Assembly (NCBI RefSeq): GCF_033473495.1
Contig: NC_088938.1
Coordinates: forward strand, 868,001 to 932,000
Direction of reading: 5' to 3'
Origin: Cercospora beticola
Lineage: Eukaryota; Ascomycota; Dothideomycetes; Mycosphaerellales; Mycosphaerellaceae
Length of the DNA: 64,000 nucleotides
Shown piece by piece: positions 42,482-56,331 of this stretch. Within the stretch, counting starts at the first letter, position 1. Each line of letters starts with the position of its first letter. The translations under genes and the position numbers were made by a program. The notes under the pieces are model-generated. The model was given only the letters and a program-made list of their open reading frames with translations, ran no database searches and had not been told where the DNA came from.

Positions 42482-44782
42482 GTGCAAATTGGTGGCCGGT
42501 CGTCATCGCACAAGGCAAGGAGTCTTTCCCGGTTAGAGGTGGTCGCGCACAGATGTCGACGCGTCTTGTATGGAAAAGGCAGACCTCCGTGATCAGTTTG
42601 ATCAGTATTGCAACGCTCGATGGTATTGGAAATTTGAACGAGGTGCCGCGGGGTGGCTTGAGACAAGCAGAACGCGTCTCAGGCAATCCCTCTCCGAGAT
42701 GTCTTCGTGACACATTGTCTCTCGCGGTGAGGTTGTTGTCGGAATCCATGACTCGCTGCACGTTCTTACCTTGGCAGCGATATTAAACAATGCACTCTGA
42801 GCGCGTGCAGTAACACAGAATCCTGCGGCGTGTGCCGGCGGTCGGCGACGTTCATGCAAGTGTACCCCCAAATCTGTTGAACAGGTACCATCAAACGGGA
42901 CTTTCGCATGCTGTTGACGCGGCTGTTGTTGTCGGTACCGCAGATCGACGGTGACACGAGGTGAAGGGTATCAGTGCAACGCCGTTTTGGCAAGTTGGCA
43001 ACCTTCTCTGCGCTGCACCGGCTGGCGGTATTATCAAGACGCAGCACGCCTTCCGTGCGATGTCACCCTACCGTGAGCTGCTATTAGTAATGTGAAAGTT
43101 GGAGCAGGCATCAATTGTGCCTAAAGTTTTCCAGCTCGGCACGACTTTGCGGTCCGCAGATGAAACGCGCGGGTGGCGGCCCTGCCGGTCGTTCTTTGAC
43201 TGGTCAGAAGCGAAATGGGCGAGAAAGTTCGTGGCTCGCTGACGTGCAGCAGCAGAGTCGGCTCGCATTGTCTGCATCTCGGACGATCCTGGCAATTCTT
43301 GCCCATGTTTTGCAATATCGCAGCAACGCTGGCCCTGTTTATGAGAGCAGCAGGTGCATTGCCAGTGCAATGTACGAGCCGCCAGATCGGGACCGGATGT
43401 ACGAGTAAAGGCAATAGTGTGAGCGCGTATCGCTGTACAGCTAGTCTTGCTAGGGGTATCCTAACTTCCGCTGCGAGCTCCGAGGGCTGGCTTGCCACCG
43501 CGCTGCACCTCTGTCGCCACAACAGCGGCGTTTATTCTCCGCCAGCTCGGGGGGCAATCAGAGGGCAATCGTGCAAGGCGCGACACCTCTCAGCCCGCAC
43601 GAGCTGACAATGGCAGGAAGATGGGAATGCGCGCGGCGAAGATAGATAGACGCGCAGGCCTCTCGGTTAGAAGAAGCCGAGAGGAGCAATGCTTGGGATG
43701 CAGATCAATGCACGGTCTCTCTGGGCCATTGCGAATCACAGCGCCAACGGGGGATGCGGGCAGAGCGGACTAGACAGGGCCAGCGGAGCGCGAGCTGCAA
43801 CGCAGGCGCAACAAGCGACTCGAGACTGGCGCGGCGGCGGATGATAGGTGAGGGCATGATGGTGCAAATGGCCTGCCCGCAGCAGCAGACGGCCGCGAGA
43901 GCGACCAGCTCAAAGCAGTTAGGTTTGCGTGAACGTCTTGTGAGTCTGACGTATGGTTGCGTAGCATTGCGGCAGCGGACGTCTCTCAACGACTTTGGGG
44001 CGGCAGCACCGTGTTCTTCCATTGCCAGCACCGCTCTCTATTGTCTCCTCCCCGTGCTCTTATTACTGTATCATCCTCACCAGCGCGCCGCCTTCTGGAA
44101 GCCTGCAGCAACGTGGCAGAAGTGGAGGCGTGGATCCTCGTCAGCGCTCCAGAGAACTCTGTTGTTGCACTGGGCCTGGCACATCGGCCGTCGAGTCGCG
44201 GAACGGGTACCTGAACAGCAGCGTATCCACCCATCTCCACTCGCAGAAGCGACAATCTTCTTTCGACATCACGGCAGACATCACCGCGAGCGCTCGCCGC
44301 AGAGAAGTGCGCAGGCGTGCACCGCAAGGCCTGCTCGCTCGCTGGGCAGCGTGTCATCACAGCGCGTCGACGGCGACGAGGATTTTGTCCTGCCGCGAAT
44401 CACCCGCGAGGAAAGAGCTTGGCGCGCGGAACGGCAACTTACAACCTCGACCTCCGTCAGGCCGTCTGTCACGCTTTCCCACAACAACCCAGCATCCACC
44501 TCACTCCATACCGCACACACCCACCACTCCTCTGCCCGCCCGCCAGCGCGTCGCTGCCGCCTCCCACTCCGCGCAGGCGTCAGGCACGGTCGACGTGCGT
44601 CCGCGCCTGCCCTCCCAGCAGCTGCGTGCCCCCGCGGCATCTGCTGAAAATTCTCCACAGCCCGACACCCGTCTCGCAGCTGGTCCGATGTGTGGTGTGG
44701 TTCTGCGCGACATAGCAACTCTGGAGTAGCCTACCCGCCGCGACCCCACCACCTTCCACTCTTTCTCCTCCCCATTGCCAAC
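42482..44782. other. 2.3 kb upstream region of the C2H2 regulator
   Basis: No supported gene. Several overlapping GC-rich frames occur on both strands near 44.0-44.7 kb but they lack domains and are mutually antisense. The last few hundred bp is pyrimidine-rich and likely leader of the downstream regulator. Confidence 0.5.
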
Positions 44783-47700
44783 ATGGATAACAACCAGTAT
44801 CAACAACACGCATACGCGTACGCAACGGGCAACGGCCAGTCCTCAAACCAGCCCTCGACGACGCAACAACAGCAGCAGCAAGCCGTCGCCGCCCACCAGC
44901 AGGCCTCCGCCCCGACACTCCCTCCGCTGCAGCAGGCGCAACAAGGTCAGAATGGCTACTCGTTCGGCAATCTGTCCTACGGCCAGCCGGGCAGTCAGTC
45001 CTCGACGCCTACCACGCCGCACAACCCATCACTCCCCGGCGTACAACAGCAGTCGCACCCATATCCACAGCACATGTCTCCGACGGCGACCTCGGGCAGC
45101 ATGGCGCCACCAACGGGCTACGCCAACCCTTACGGCACCGCCAACATGATGTACCCGACATCGACCTCCTCGCCCATGCCCTCGGCCACTTCCTCTCTCC
45201 TGCCAAACCTCCGCCCGATGCCACCGGGGGGCATGATGGGTGCTGGCGGTAGCTTGCCGAGTCTCGCCCAAGCAGGCCAGCAGATGAGCCAGATGGGACA
45301 GGCTCCCTCCTTCATGCAGGACGAACAACAGCCCACCCACGTCGTGGGCTCGCAAGGACGCCGCGGAATTCTCCCGAGTGCGCCAGGAAGACCCAATCCT
45401 CCCCCACAAGGCAGTGGCACCGCCACGAAGAGCATGATCCCGCAAAAGGATGCGGATGGCAAGTATCCCTGCCCTCACTGTAACAAGACATATCTGCACG
45501 CGAAGCACTTGAAGCGTCACTTGCTTAGACGTAAGTATCCGATGGCATCCTCGGCGCATAGACTAGAACCTAACGCGATGCAGACACCGGTGACCGTCCA
45601 TACATGTGCCACTTGTGCAAAGACACGTTCTCTCGCAGTGACATCCTCAAACGCCATTTCCAGAAGTGTTCTTTGCGACGCGGCAACCCCACCGGTGCCA
45701 ACCATCTCGCACACCAGCGGCGGAACACGAACAGTGGGAACAGGCTGTCCATCAGTCAGCAAGATCCCCCGATCGGTCTAGCAGGTATGCCTGATGTCGC
45801 CGGTGCGAATAACTCGTACAATGCCAACCTTGTGGGTAGCAGTCCCAATGTCAATGGAGACTTATCTGCCAGATCCTCAAGAGCCAACAGCTTGATTGGC
45901 GGCGGCAACTTGAGCCACCGCAGCAGTCTCGCTGGTCTGGGGATCTTAGGCTCGAACACGTCAGGCGCCGATCAAGCACAACAGACATCGGCGCCATACC
46001 AGCCCGGCATGCACGCCTACGCCATGCAGAACGCGCAAAATGCGCACAATGCCCAGAATGGCTCCCACATGCAAAGCCCGTATTCCTTTCAACAACCGCA
46101 GATGAATGGCAACAACATGTACAGTGGTCCGCCCGCACAACAGCAGCAACAGCAGATGTCTTTTTTAGGCCAGCAGAGCTCGCGCTTCGCCAACAGCCAG
46201 GTGAACAATCAGATGCCAAGCACTGATGGAAACGGCGTCGATTGGACCCGTATGTTCACGCAAGGTGGCCAGGATGGCTTTATTGGCAGCCATCCTGCGA
46301 ACGCGAGCTCGCAAGGAAATACACAAATCAAGACCGAATCAGACAACAAGCAAGAGTATACCATGTCAAACGACTTCAATAACGAGTCTTTTTTAGGTAG
46401 TCTCTACTCTCACCCGGGTGGCTTTGGGGGTGAGACCATGGATAACGGCATCCATGGATTGCCCAATTGGGGCATGGACGATCCGCTACAGGCCAAAGTC
46501 GACAGCCTGCTGCAGCACTGCTTTCCCAACGGACTCGACAGCGCACGCAATGACCCAGCTTCTCTCCTCGTGCAAAGTGTCCTGAAGGTGGACAAGCTCA
46601 AGCATTTCGCTGAGCACTACACCTCCTTCCACGGACATTGGCCGATTTTACACATGCCGACATTCCGATTGACCAATGCGAACAACAATCTGGTTCTCGC
46701 CATGATCTGCATCGGCGCAGTCTACAGCCCTGAGCTTGGCGTCCATCAGACTCGCCAGTTGATGGAGTTCGTCAAGACGACCGTATACGCGAACTGCACT
46801 ATCTACAACCGTGTTCGGAATGGGCAAACCGAGGGCCTGGGAGATCAAGCCTTTGAGGTGGAAGAGTTGCAAGCTCTTTCCATGCTCCAAACGGCATTCA
46901 TGTGGCACGGTGATGCAGCTCAGAGACAGGGCTCACGTGGCGAATTTCCAATGCTGGTTCGCATTGCTAAAGCGATGGCTCTCTGTGATTCAGCACCCCC
47001 TGGACATTATGCGCACAGCCCGTTGCATAATACCAGACAGTCCCAGGCCGGACAATACCAGACGCAGAATTGGAATTGGTCATCCTGGCTGGAGCAAGAG
47101 AAACGCAACCGCGCTCTTTATCAGGTACTGGCTACGGACGCTGCTATGGTCATGTTCTTCAACTGCACGCCACTCTTTGACCCTCTTGAAATCCGTTTGA
47201 TGCTACCTGCAGATGACGCCGCTTGGGACGCCACCAGCCCTCAGGAGTGCGCCAATGCCCTTGGACTCAACGGCCCACAGGCACAGAGCAGAAACATGAC
47301 TGGCACACGAAAGCCGGTGCAGCCAACCACACGTGATGCAATGCGTGTCCTGCTGGATCCGTACGCTTCGTTCCAGCCAAGCACGACCAATGTGTACTCC
47401 AAGTTCCTGCTCATTCACGCTTTGATAATCCGGATTGTGGTGTGCCAGAAGGCGCTGCTTGGGCCCGATCAGCCAGTGCAGCCATTTACACTGAACCTGC
47501 ATGGCAGCACGCCGGCGACACCACTCTCGCAGAATGACTGGCTCGAGCAGAGTGGCAGCCGTCCTCAAAGCGCCAGTAACAGCGGCCATGGAACGCCGAC
47601 CGAATCGCAAAGCCCGAAGCAACAGAACACAATGGCAGCGCAGCAAGAGAAGAAGCGGCTTGCTCAGGCCCTCGAGAAGTGGAAGCGTAGTTGGGACACC

Positions 47701-48051
47701 GACATGGAGCTCCAGTATCCACCCACGCACTTTCAGCAACGTCGCTTTGGCTTCAGCCGCGACGGCGTTCACTTCTTCTACCTTGGTCGCAGCTTCTTGC
47801 AATCCCAGCAGGCGTCCGACTTCACTCTCCCAGCCGACATGCGCTTCAAGCGCGTCATGGCTCTGCTCAAGCGGATCAAGAGCATGGTCGTGGGCGATAA
47901 TGAGAACAAGGGGCAGGACATTGGGTCTGTCGGTGACATCGATGACCAATACGGACTTGACAACCTGACTCTGGACATGAAGCTACTCTTCAAACCGTAC
48001 AACAGTCAGCTTGACAGTCCTGTGGCTGGCGTTCAGACGCAGTCTGTATAA
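44783..48051 (+). CDS. C2H2 zinc-finger transcription factor with fungal-specific regulatory domain
   Basis: Nuclear regulator of about 1071 residues from exons 44783-45530 and 45584-48051 (53 bp intron, CTAAC branch). The N-terminal 220 residues are Gln/Pro/Ser-rich. Two fingers follow: YPCPHCNKTYLHAKHLKRH (about 229-247) and, across the intron, YMCHLCKDTFSRSDILKRH...C (about 256-277), whose last ligand is Cys rather than His (C2HC). A Gln/Asn-rich linker leads to a conserved helical region from about 560 (DPLQAKVDSLLQHCFP, HWPILHMPTF, LVLAMICIGAVYSPEL) that resembles the fungal_trans type middle domain of AmdX/Klf1-like factors. The family FSRSDILKRHFQKC motif is intact. Target genes cannot be predicted. 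Confidence 0.92.
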
Positions 48052-51000
48052 CCTCACGACCTGCGACTGATTGCTGCCCACATATTCATTCACGGCGTAC
48101 AAAAAGTTTCATCGGACGGTATCCTTCGGCTTCACATTCTCAAGACTATGACGATGCATGCAATACGGAGTCCTGCTTTGCAATACAGGTACGGAGGGCG
48201 CAACACCCATGGCAACTTGCTTGTTTTGTTTTTTCCCATCAACATCAATACGGAGGCTACAGTGATATGACACGAAACAGAACATAACGAGATATAGATT
48301 ATAGACGAAGCGGGCGAGAGGTACCAGGTCCTGCCCTCGCCCAAGAAAAAGGAGGCCGGCGTTCTTTAACATTTCTGTGTTATTCAATATTGTCTTCTGG
48401 CTGCGTGCGGTCAGTATGAACAGCTGCAAGGTGGTTTACGAGCGGGGACGAATGCATGTTGGCAAGGCGATGTGGGATTTGGAGGCTCTTGCGCTCATCA
48501 ACAGAATACCGACACTGCGATGTTGGACGCGGCTAGATCACTATCGAGCGCAAGCTCTGCGACGGAGGCTTCTTTGTCTGCAATTGTCGATATGCACACC
48601 GTGTGTAGTGGTTGAAATTGGAGCGACATAGCATCAAACGATTTGGTTAGCCGTAGACTATAGCTCTCGAAACCACATTGTTACTGCTTCAGCCACCCAT
48701 CCTCTCTATGGCATCTCCACTGTGTCCACTATGGCGCAAATCTGCATTCAACGGCGAGAGCTACGATCGGCCAAGAAAAACAACCACAGTAGGGCGACAT
48801 TCACCCTAGATGTCATCTGACATCACAAATTCGCAGCGTCCTCGGGTCACTGTAGGCCAAATGCGAACTCGCGAAGCTGACCACATGAAGAGCCTTCGCC
48901 GTGCTACGGACCTACGGTATCGACGTCAACAATACGACGAGGAGTACCGGCCCGGCACTGCGCACACACAAGAAAAGCACTGTGTGCTTGCATGACTGAC
49001 CGCTGACTATTGCCGTAGCACATTGTTTCCATTCAAGGCTTGTCTCGAGGGCACTTCGGCACGAGGCCGTAGAATCCTGCCCCCCTGCAACAAGCCGATC
49101 GATATGACGATATTTTCCTCTCTTGGGTGCTTCCGACTAGCGAGACTTGCGAGGGTCGTGCATTGCAACTAGACAGGGTACACATCACCATCGTGGCAGG
49201 CGTGGTTCTGTGTGTGTGCTGGCCGCCGATAGCGTCCGCCACTATCTTCATAGGGTTCCTCTTTCTAGGAAACGGGATGGGCAAGCGGGTGATGGGTCCC
49301 TAGGAGTTCGAGACCGGGCGCTGCGTTCGTGTTTGGACCTTTGCGTGATCCTTTGTGCTTTCGCGCGAGGCAGATCCGAAACCTGTGAACTGAAACTGCC
49401 GTGGGCACTGGGCGGCGGATTTTCCCAGCACACACGCGCTAACCACGTTGCAAGCTCATCACGCTTGTCACTTGGATATCGGATCCGAAAAAGTCCTCAT
49501 TGCGCCGAATATGAGGCGTGGGAATGGGAGCCGAACCATGATGAAGTGGTGTTCACTACCTGAACTTGTTTGGGACTTAGGACCGCATTCTTTCGTCAGC
49601 CATGGCTTTTTTGCTGGCCTGGTTCAATCAATGTCGCAGTTTCATGTGTCAATTGAGATGTCCCATGACGTCCTGCCATTGCCAGCAGAAGGATTCCATA
49701 CAGATCGCTTTTTTTTCGTTTCTATTATGGAATCCTTGCCTTTCGGCTTGGCACTCGTCAATTCTCGGACCATAGCCAGAACAACCTTGCAAGACACAGC
49801 TGTCGTCGGACATGTCGCCGGTTCTGCCGCATCACGTATGCCGTGCCGAAAGGTCACATTGAGTGGAAGGATGGTATTCCTGCCACTGTGGCGCGGAATC
49901 CTTACCGCACAGAATCCACTTCTCTCGCTTCTTTCCCATGCTCACGCAGTCTAGCCACAGATGCTTCCTTCCGATCTTTCAATTGAGTATCTGATCCGAG
50001 CAAGCGAGGACCTCGAATCAGGAGACAACACATCTCTCCATACGGCCCAGACCACCAACTGCGGCGCTCGGTGTCTCGACGGACAGACTCATGAACTGGC
50101 TCCTGCTCTCCTGCAGATAGCATTGACGATCATATTCGCCTTTCGCCTCCGGACCCGAGTAAGAGGTCGACGAATCGCGGAAGGAGGAATCGTAATGCAC
50201 GCCTCAAACTTGCAGTAGCAGATGAGAAAGAATCTTGCTTGCACAAAACTGCACAACTTGCGTGCTTTGGAGCTTCTCGTACAATATCCTAGCAGATCGA
50301 CCTTTTCCGTCAAGGATATAAATTGGGACTTGGTGACAAGTTGCCCGGGACTGGAATCCTTTCTTTCGCTTATTCGATGCACGTACTCCTGCGGTATGCC
50401 GACTGGGTTTCTCTCCGAGGTTGATCTTCCTTCCTCCTTGTTTTGTTGATCAGTAATGTCCTTTTTGAGTTGGTGCTCCGAAGAGTGTTGTAGCGTTGTG
50501 GTGTTGCCTTGATCTCGTACGGTAGAGGATCTTGGAAGCCTTGGAGGGTTGGCCTCGGTGCCGTGAGATGTGGCGTGGTCGTTGATGACCAGTCGTTCAT
50601 TGTTCGGAGATGATGGAAGGATTCGGGTTCTCGTTGAGGTGCGTGCGATTCCGATGCTTGAGGGCGTCCCTTCTGTCGCTCAATATCATTGCTGCTGTGC
50701 TTGTACATACGGTAATTCGGATCTGAACATCACCCGTTTCGGGAGCGGCGTTTGAGCTGAGCTGATGCTGATGTTGGCGTCCTGTCGAGCCCATGAACAA
50801 TTGTGTGTGCTACAATCCCATCAAGGGACCCCACAGCAGCCGAAGGGGAACAGAAGCTATGCTCAGATATCGGAGTGATAGGTCTGAGATGTCTGCAGCT
50901 GAAGTGTCCAGTCATTCGTGGTGGATTGAGCTGTGTGCCAGTATCAAAGCCACATACGAGGATTCACATCGAAAACACTGCGTTCGATGGCAGAGACCAC

Positions 51001-51379
51001 TCGATCCTGTCTTACAGAGTAGAACGAATGAATTGTTCTACTTATGGCTCTGCAATTTGTGATGTACAATGTTGGCGGCGTTGCTCGCCATCGTGTGAAA
51101 CACGCTTCCCTCGTCATCTTCTGTTTGCTTGCACAATTTTCAGCCATCATGCGCCTCTTATGTTATCGCAGCCATTGTCGCTCACAAAATTTCATGTCTC
51201 TTGCTCTTCCACCAGATCTTCTATCGATCACCTGCAGCCCGACCCTTTGCTCCAGACACAAATTGTACTCGTCTTCGCATGCATTCGCTTCGAGACGCAC
51301 ACCCTGCGGAACCAGGGAGCGTCCTTGCGGACTTGCGAGGCTATGCAAGCACGTGTAAAGTTCAGCGTGTTTTGCAGCC
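48052..51379. other. 3.3 kb gene-poor region
   Basis: Short overlapping frames only. A possible minus-strand His/Gln/Pro-rich peptide around 50370-50800 has no domain and would need an implausibly short intron (about 38 nt), so it is not called. Nothing else was recognised. Confidence 0.5.
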
Positions 51380-54300
51380 TCAACGACGAAATGCCGGCTG
51401 TTTGGGACGCAGCGCGACATCGCGACGTTGCGCAGGCTCTCCATCACGAGCCTTAGCTTTTGCCTTGAGGAGGTCGATTGTCCTCAACTTAGGCGTGGGG
51501 AAGTCGATGACCTGGCCGGTAGCCGCAAGTTGCTGTCTCAATTTGTAGAAGGGAGCCTCCTCATCGTCCTCGTAGTTTTTGCGAAGCAGTGGGCCGCCGA
51601 TCATCCAGAATACCTCTGTCGCTCGCGTCATTGCCACATTGCAGCGCTTGGGATCCTTCAGGAAGCCTGTCATTTGTCAGCAGGTAGCAGCAAGTGAGCA
51701 CCAATTCCACTTACCCATTCGATCTCCGTGCTCCATTGAGCCATCAAAGAAAGCCATTGCAGCGGTATGGCCCTTTGATCCATCGACGGAGATAATGCGT
51801 GGATACCAGTCGTTGTCCAAACCTTGCTCCTCCTGCAGGCCATGCATACACTCAGTATACTTTGTTCTCTATATCAAGTTAGTGAGCTGCATACGTGCAG
51901 TGGTCGAAGACACTTACCGCATAAGCATAAGCCACGATCACGATCAGCTCTTTTGACGTGCGTTCGCGGAAGTGCTCTTGCAGCGCCGGAAAGACGGAAG
52001 CGAAGAAGACTTCAACATAGTCAAGCATCACGATCGATCTCCTCTCGTTGGACTCCAATGCTTCAGGACGGACCTCGAGGTAACATAGGCGAATTTTCTC
52101 TCCTAGTGTGGTTGGCTCAGGTTTGGACCACTTCCTGTGTGAGAGACTCTGCAGCAGAGCTTGACGAAATCCAAGTGGCAATGGCGAGTCCCTGCCTGGT
52201 GCTGTGCTTAGTTCGTTGTTGTAGAATTCAAGGCTTAAGAATCGGACAAGTTCAGAGTTCCGGGGCAAGTCAGCATACAGCTCAATGTTCTTGGTTGTAG
52301 AAGCTCACCATGAAACCCTGCTCCGTGAGCGTGGTAACCGGAAGGTCCAGCTTGATCAATCGCTCGAAGTCCGACATGCTTAAGCTCGCGGCAAAGGGGT
52401 TGCAAACAGGGATCTGGTTGATGCTCGTATTGATTGGCCCAAGAACGCTGTCCACTCGTTAGCATAGCGAAGAGGCAGGGACCTGAACAACTCACCGAAC
52501 GTCGCCAGCAATCATGACTATGTCCGGACGCGACGCACAGGAAGTGATCACATTCCAGAGCTCCATGGCGCGACAAGAGTCAGCGTTGTCGATGAACACG
52601 CCGAAGGTCGAGATAGACACGCCAGACTCCCGCATGTATTTGCCCCAATAGCAAAGCTCTTTGCACTTCGCGTTGCAGGCTGTTGTGACCATGATGTCGG
52701 CCCTCTTGATAAGCTGCTTCTCGCATGCACTGAAAATCTTTTGGAGCTCGGATCTGGCCATCTTGCTGTGGTGAGGAAAGATACCCTCTCTGATCTGCAC
52801 CATTAGCTCCAGCAGTCTTTGCCAGGCGTTGATCGGCTGCCCATAATCAATGCCATTCTGGTCCGGCAGGCGAATGGGTAAATTCAATTCGCCCTTCTCT
52901 GCCTCCACGGCGACAGCATTGCACAAGGTGTACTGGAAGGCTTTATCTCGCTGCTCTTCCCCAAGCAGCAGTGAGAAGATGAAGTTGTCAAGGCCGCCGG
53001 CGCTCCCGTCCTGATGGCCCTTCTTGTTGAAAGGAGCTTGCTGACCACTCGTCTCAAGCAGGCGTTTGCCGCGCGAAGACGATTGCACGATGTAAGCTAT
53101 AATCGGCTCGCCATCAGGCCTCGTGGCATCGCCGATGATGAGATCGAGGTTGCTGGCCATACTCTCAACATGACCATTCTCTGCGGCGCTGATGATCGCC
53201 CTGCCCCCGAGCTTGACGAAGTAGACCGCACTGGCCAATAATAGTGGTGTCTTACCTGTGCCCGGGAATCCTGTGCACAGGACAATGCCATCCAACGCTT
53301 GGTGCAGACTGTCAATGACTCGTCGTTGCTGAAAATTCCATTGCTTCGCTTTCAGCAGCCACTGCCAAGCCGAAGCTTTTACATCGTCCTTCACCTCCAC
53401 AGTGGCGATGACATCGACCGTTTTTACCGAGTCGAGGCCTTGTCCGAGCATGAAGGGGTGCCAGCGTGCATCGTAGTAAAGTGTGCTCGCCGTGTGGAGA
53501 ACAGATTCGACCCAGAACCTATTCTCGTGGGGTATCAAGCTCACTGCTCGCCAGATCTTTGGTCTTGGGTCGTTTGGCTTGTGGAATGGGCCAGGAAAAT
53601 CCGCGGGTGTGTGAGACGTAACTTTGAAGTATGCGTCAAATTTGAAATGACGATTGAGGCCCATCAAATCGCGCTCATGGCAGGCAGTAATCCATACGAG
53701 TTCTCTGCCTCCGTCGGAAAGCTTGATCCTGATTTCCAGATCATTCGGGATCTTGGGATGTCTCAGGACTTTTCGACCACTGGAGAGCACAATTGGGTTG
53801 CCGAACTTCATGGCGAGCACGACGTGGCCCTTCAGCTCGAACAGAGCAATGTCATGGTCGGCTCTTGCCCACAGTCGCAGCTCTCCCGAGCCCTCTTCGT
53901 TGGCTATCAACTCAGCGACTAGATGAGTTGCGCAAAAGTGTTCGACTGAGCTGAAAGTAGTGCCGCACTTCTGCATCAGCATCAGATTGGGACGGGTAGG
54001 CCTCGCGCTCAGGAACTCTTTCGCGTCCATATTCTGCCAGCCTTCCGGTAGAAAATCGTCCCACTCTCGGTGTCTGAGTGAAGGCAAAAGCGAACCACCG
54101 CTGCCGGCAAGTTTCGAAAGCAACTTCAGTGTCGGGCTTGTGTTGTCAGACGCCTCTTGAGCCTCTATTGCGATTGCAATGGTGAAAGTTCTGCCGGTGG
54201 TGCGCTGAATTCTGAGCATTTCAAACACCGACTCTTGCTCAGCGGTCAGAGGAGACGCGAAGCTGTCGATGGTGACACAGCCCTCCGACGTGGCTCCGTT

Positions 54301-54890
54301 GGCTTCGAAGCGTACGATGGTCAAAGCTTGCTCATCGTTATGCTGTTTGCCATCATCCGACTCGCTATCGTCCGACTCGCCATCGATCAATTCGCATGCA
54401 AAGTTACTAAGCTGCCTTCCGTCGCGATCATTGAATGGATATTCCAGAACCAGGGTCGGAAGGCGTGGCGTATCGGCCTGTCCGTCGTGTGAGAATTCAA
54501 TCTCGATACGCACAGTGGGGGCTGAGTACTGCAGATACATTAGTGCTATATTCATAGGAGTAATGCCAGGCACCAAATCCTCACCAAAGTGTTGAATCGC
54601 ATCGAGACTTGATAGCCATAGTCGGCATCGCGTGACGGCGGATATGCCGTCCATTGACCATCAGCTTTGATCAACATCTGGGCAGGAACGCGTGGCATCG
54701 TCTTGCCAGTAGCGTTGCGCAAGCGATCATTGTTAACTTCCTGGTCCTTCAAGAGGTACAATGTCTGCAGGCGGGTCGAGGAGGTGACTCTGCCTCCGGT
54801 GTCAAAGTCCGACACATTTGACGACAGGTGAGCAAGTAGCTTGTGTGGCACACTCGCCCGCTGGGGCGTCGGTGGAGGCGACGTGAGCAT
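51380..54890 (-). CDS. SF1 (UPF1/DNA2-like) helicase-type NTPase with altered motifs
   Basis: A large gene on the minus strand. Exons 54890-54585, 54528-52496 and 52447-52309 join in phase (introns 56 and 48 bp); the 3' part continues through about 52270-51880 and 51860-51380 with junctions I could not fix. Total about 1000-1050 residues. The first 450 residues are an unrecognised region. Motif I GFPGTGKTPL lies near residue 490 (about 53245-53275). Later come FIDNADSCRAMELWN in the Walker B position (Asp-Asn instead of Asp-Glu), LTEQ at motif IV, IISVDGSKGHTAAM at motif V (canonical ends QG) and DPKRCNVAMTRATEVF as motif VI. These are the marks of the SF1 AAA_11/AAA_12 family, but Walker B and motif V are changed, so helicase activity is doubtful. 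It may be a regulatory or degenerate family member. Confidence 0.78.
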
Positions 54891-56331
54891 GGTGTCGACT
54901 GCGAGCGCCTTGAAGGTGGGTGTGTGCGCGACAAGTTGGCGTCAACGTCAGTGACGAAGTTGTGCGGAAAGTTTTGATGCCAAGCTGAAGCTGAAGGGCG
55001 CCTCGAGGCAGAGCGCGACTTCCTGCAGCTGCGGGTGTTAGCGCGCTTGCCGTGCAGAAATGTAAAGCTTTGACCGGTGAGGGCAACAATCAACACAATA
55101 AGTGAAGTGAGACCAGAGAAGGCCCTCAGATCACCTTGGAGAGCTGCTGGTGCCGATCAGCTCTTTGGAAGTGAGGTGGCCATTCGCTGTTTGCCATTCA
55201 TACCGCGTTCTCTGCACGTCAAGAGGCCCACCCAGCGCCTGATGGCAACATTGAAATCCAGGGCCTCTTCCGTTGGACGGGCTCCTCATCTCCCTGGGGA
55301 TTCTACTGGAGCGCCGACCAAGAAGTGCACATCCACAGCGGGACGATTAGAATGTCGGAGCGCTCGACTTGGTGGCGTGGGAGCATCGCCGCAGCTTCCG
55401 ACCAAAGACGGCACAGAGCAACTATCTGCTTCGAAAAAGGTCGCCGTACAACTCAAGGACCATCAATATCCAAGCCGTTGTACTCAAGTGTCCATGAAAT
55501 CCCTCGGCTCAGCAAATTCTCAACTCTTTCTGGTCGTGAAATTTGAAGTCTTGGCTACGCCATGGTCAAAGGCACTCGTAGATTATAAGACCACCAGGAA
55601 AGTGACGGATCGACCTCTGCGCAGTCTTTCCAGATCCATGAGAAGATTCTGCATGGGCCACCACGAACTGGCAATATCCAGTTATCGTGGGAATGCTGCC
55701 CAATGTCCGGAGCTGCCCTCGTCTTGGCTCATCTTCGAAGGCTCGCTCTCGAACGCTTATATATGCCACCTTGGAACGAAAGTTATGGAATGGCAAATTG
55801 TAGGCTGCCAGCAGCATTTTTCTACGCCCCTTCTGCGAGAGTAGCGACAAGTCGCCGGTGCGGGCTTCTTAACTTCTCCGGTGCTGGAAGCCATCACGAT
55901 GTGCTTTCACTTGACCAACAGAAATATGCTCCAGGCAGTTTCCATGATGAGTGCAAGATGGACACCCGAAAGCAAGCGAGGAAAGGCGCAGTCGGTAAGA
56001 GCTGAAGTCGGGGAAGTTGCATTACTGGGACTGCCACAGCATTTCTGGTCACAGATCTCAGCTCAGGCCTTTCTTGCAAATGAACCAGAACGTGCCGTAC
56101 ATCCTCCGCACTGCGAAGGTGCCAATCTCAGGCTCAGGCGAAGGCGCCGACTTGTTTGTCAGAGTGTGCAGGAAATGGCGCGAGAACCAGAGCGATTCGC
56201 GTAGATCGATGCTTCCCGATGACTTGCCACAAAGACAGTAGGTGCGCATCCCAGAACTGCCGTCTTGCGTGGCCTTCCAACGCGTACCATCAGACGAAAC
56301 AACATATGAAGCAGTGCTGCCCAGCGAGAAG
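54891..56331. other. Intergenic region, no gene seen
   Basis: A plus-strand frame at 55077-55844 (255 codons) is open but shows no domain, and its composition looks like non-coding sequence. No other feature was supported. Confidence 0.45.

Noticed and set aside
43754..44729. Several 240-300 codon frames upstream of the C2H2 regulator
   Set aside because: GC-driven open frames in different registers with no domain; more likely leader or promoter sequence.
44690..44782. In-frame extension upstream of the C2H2 regulator start
   Set aside because: It would need a GTG start; the first ATG in the frame is 44783, and the extension looks like translated leader.
50370..50800. Possible small His/Gln/Pro-rich two-exon gene on the minus strand
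   Set aside because: The joining intron would be about 38 nt, too short for this genome, and the peptide has no recognisable feature.
55077..55844. Open frame of 255 codons on the plus strand
   Set aside because: No domain, no splice pattern, Arg/Ser/Leu-rich mix typical of chance frames, and overlapping antisense frames of similar quality.
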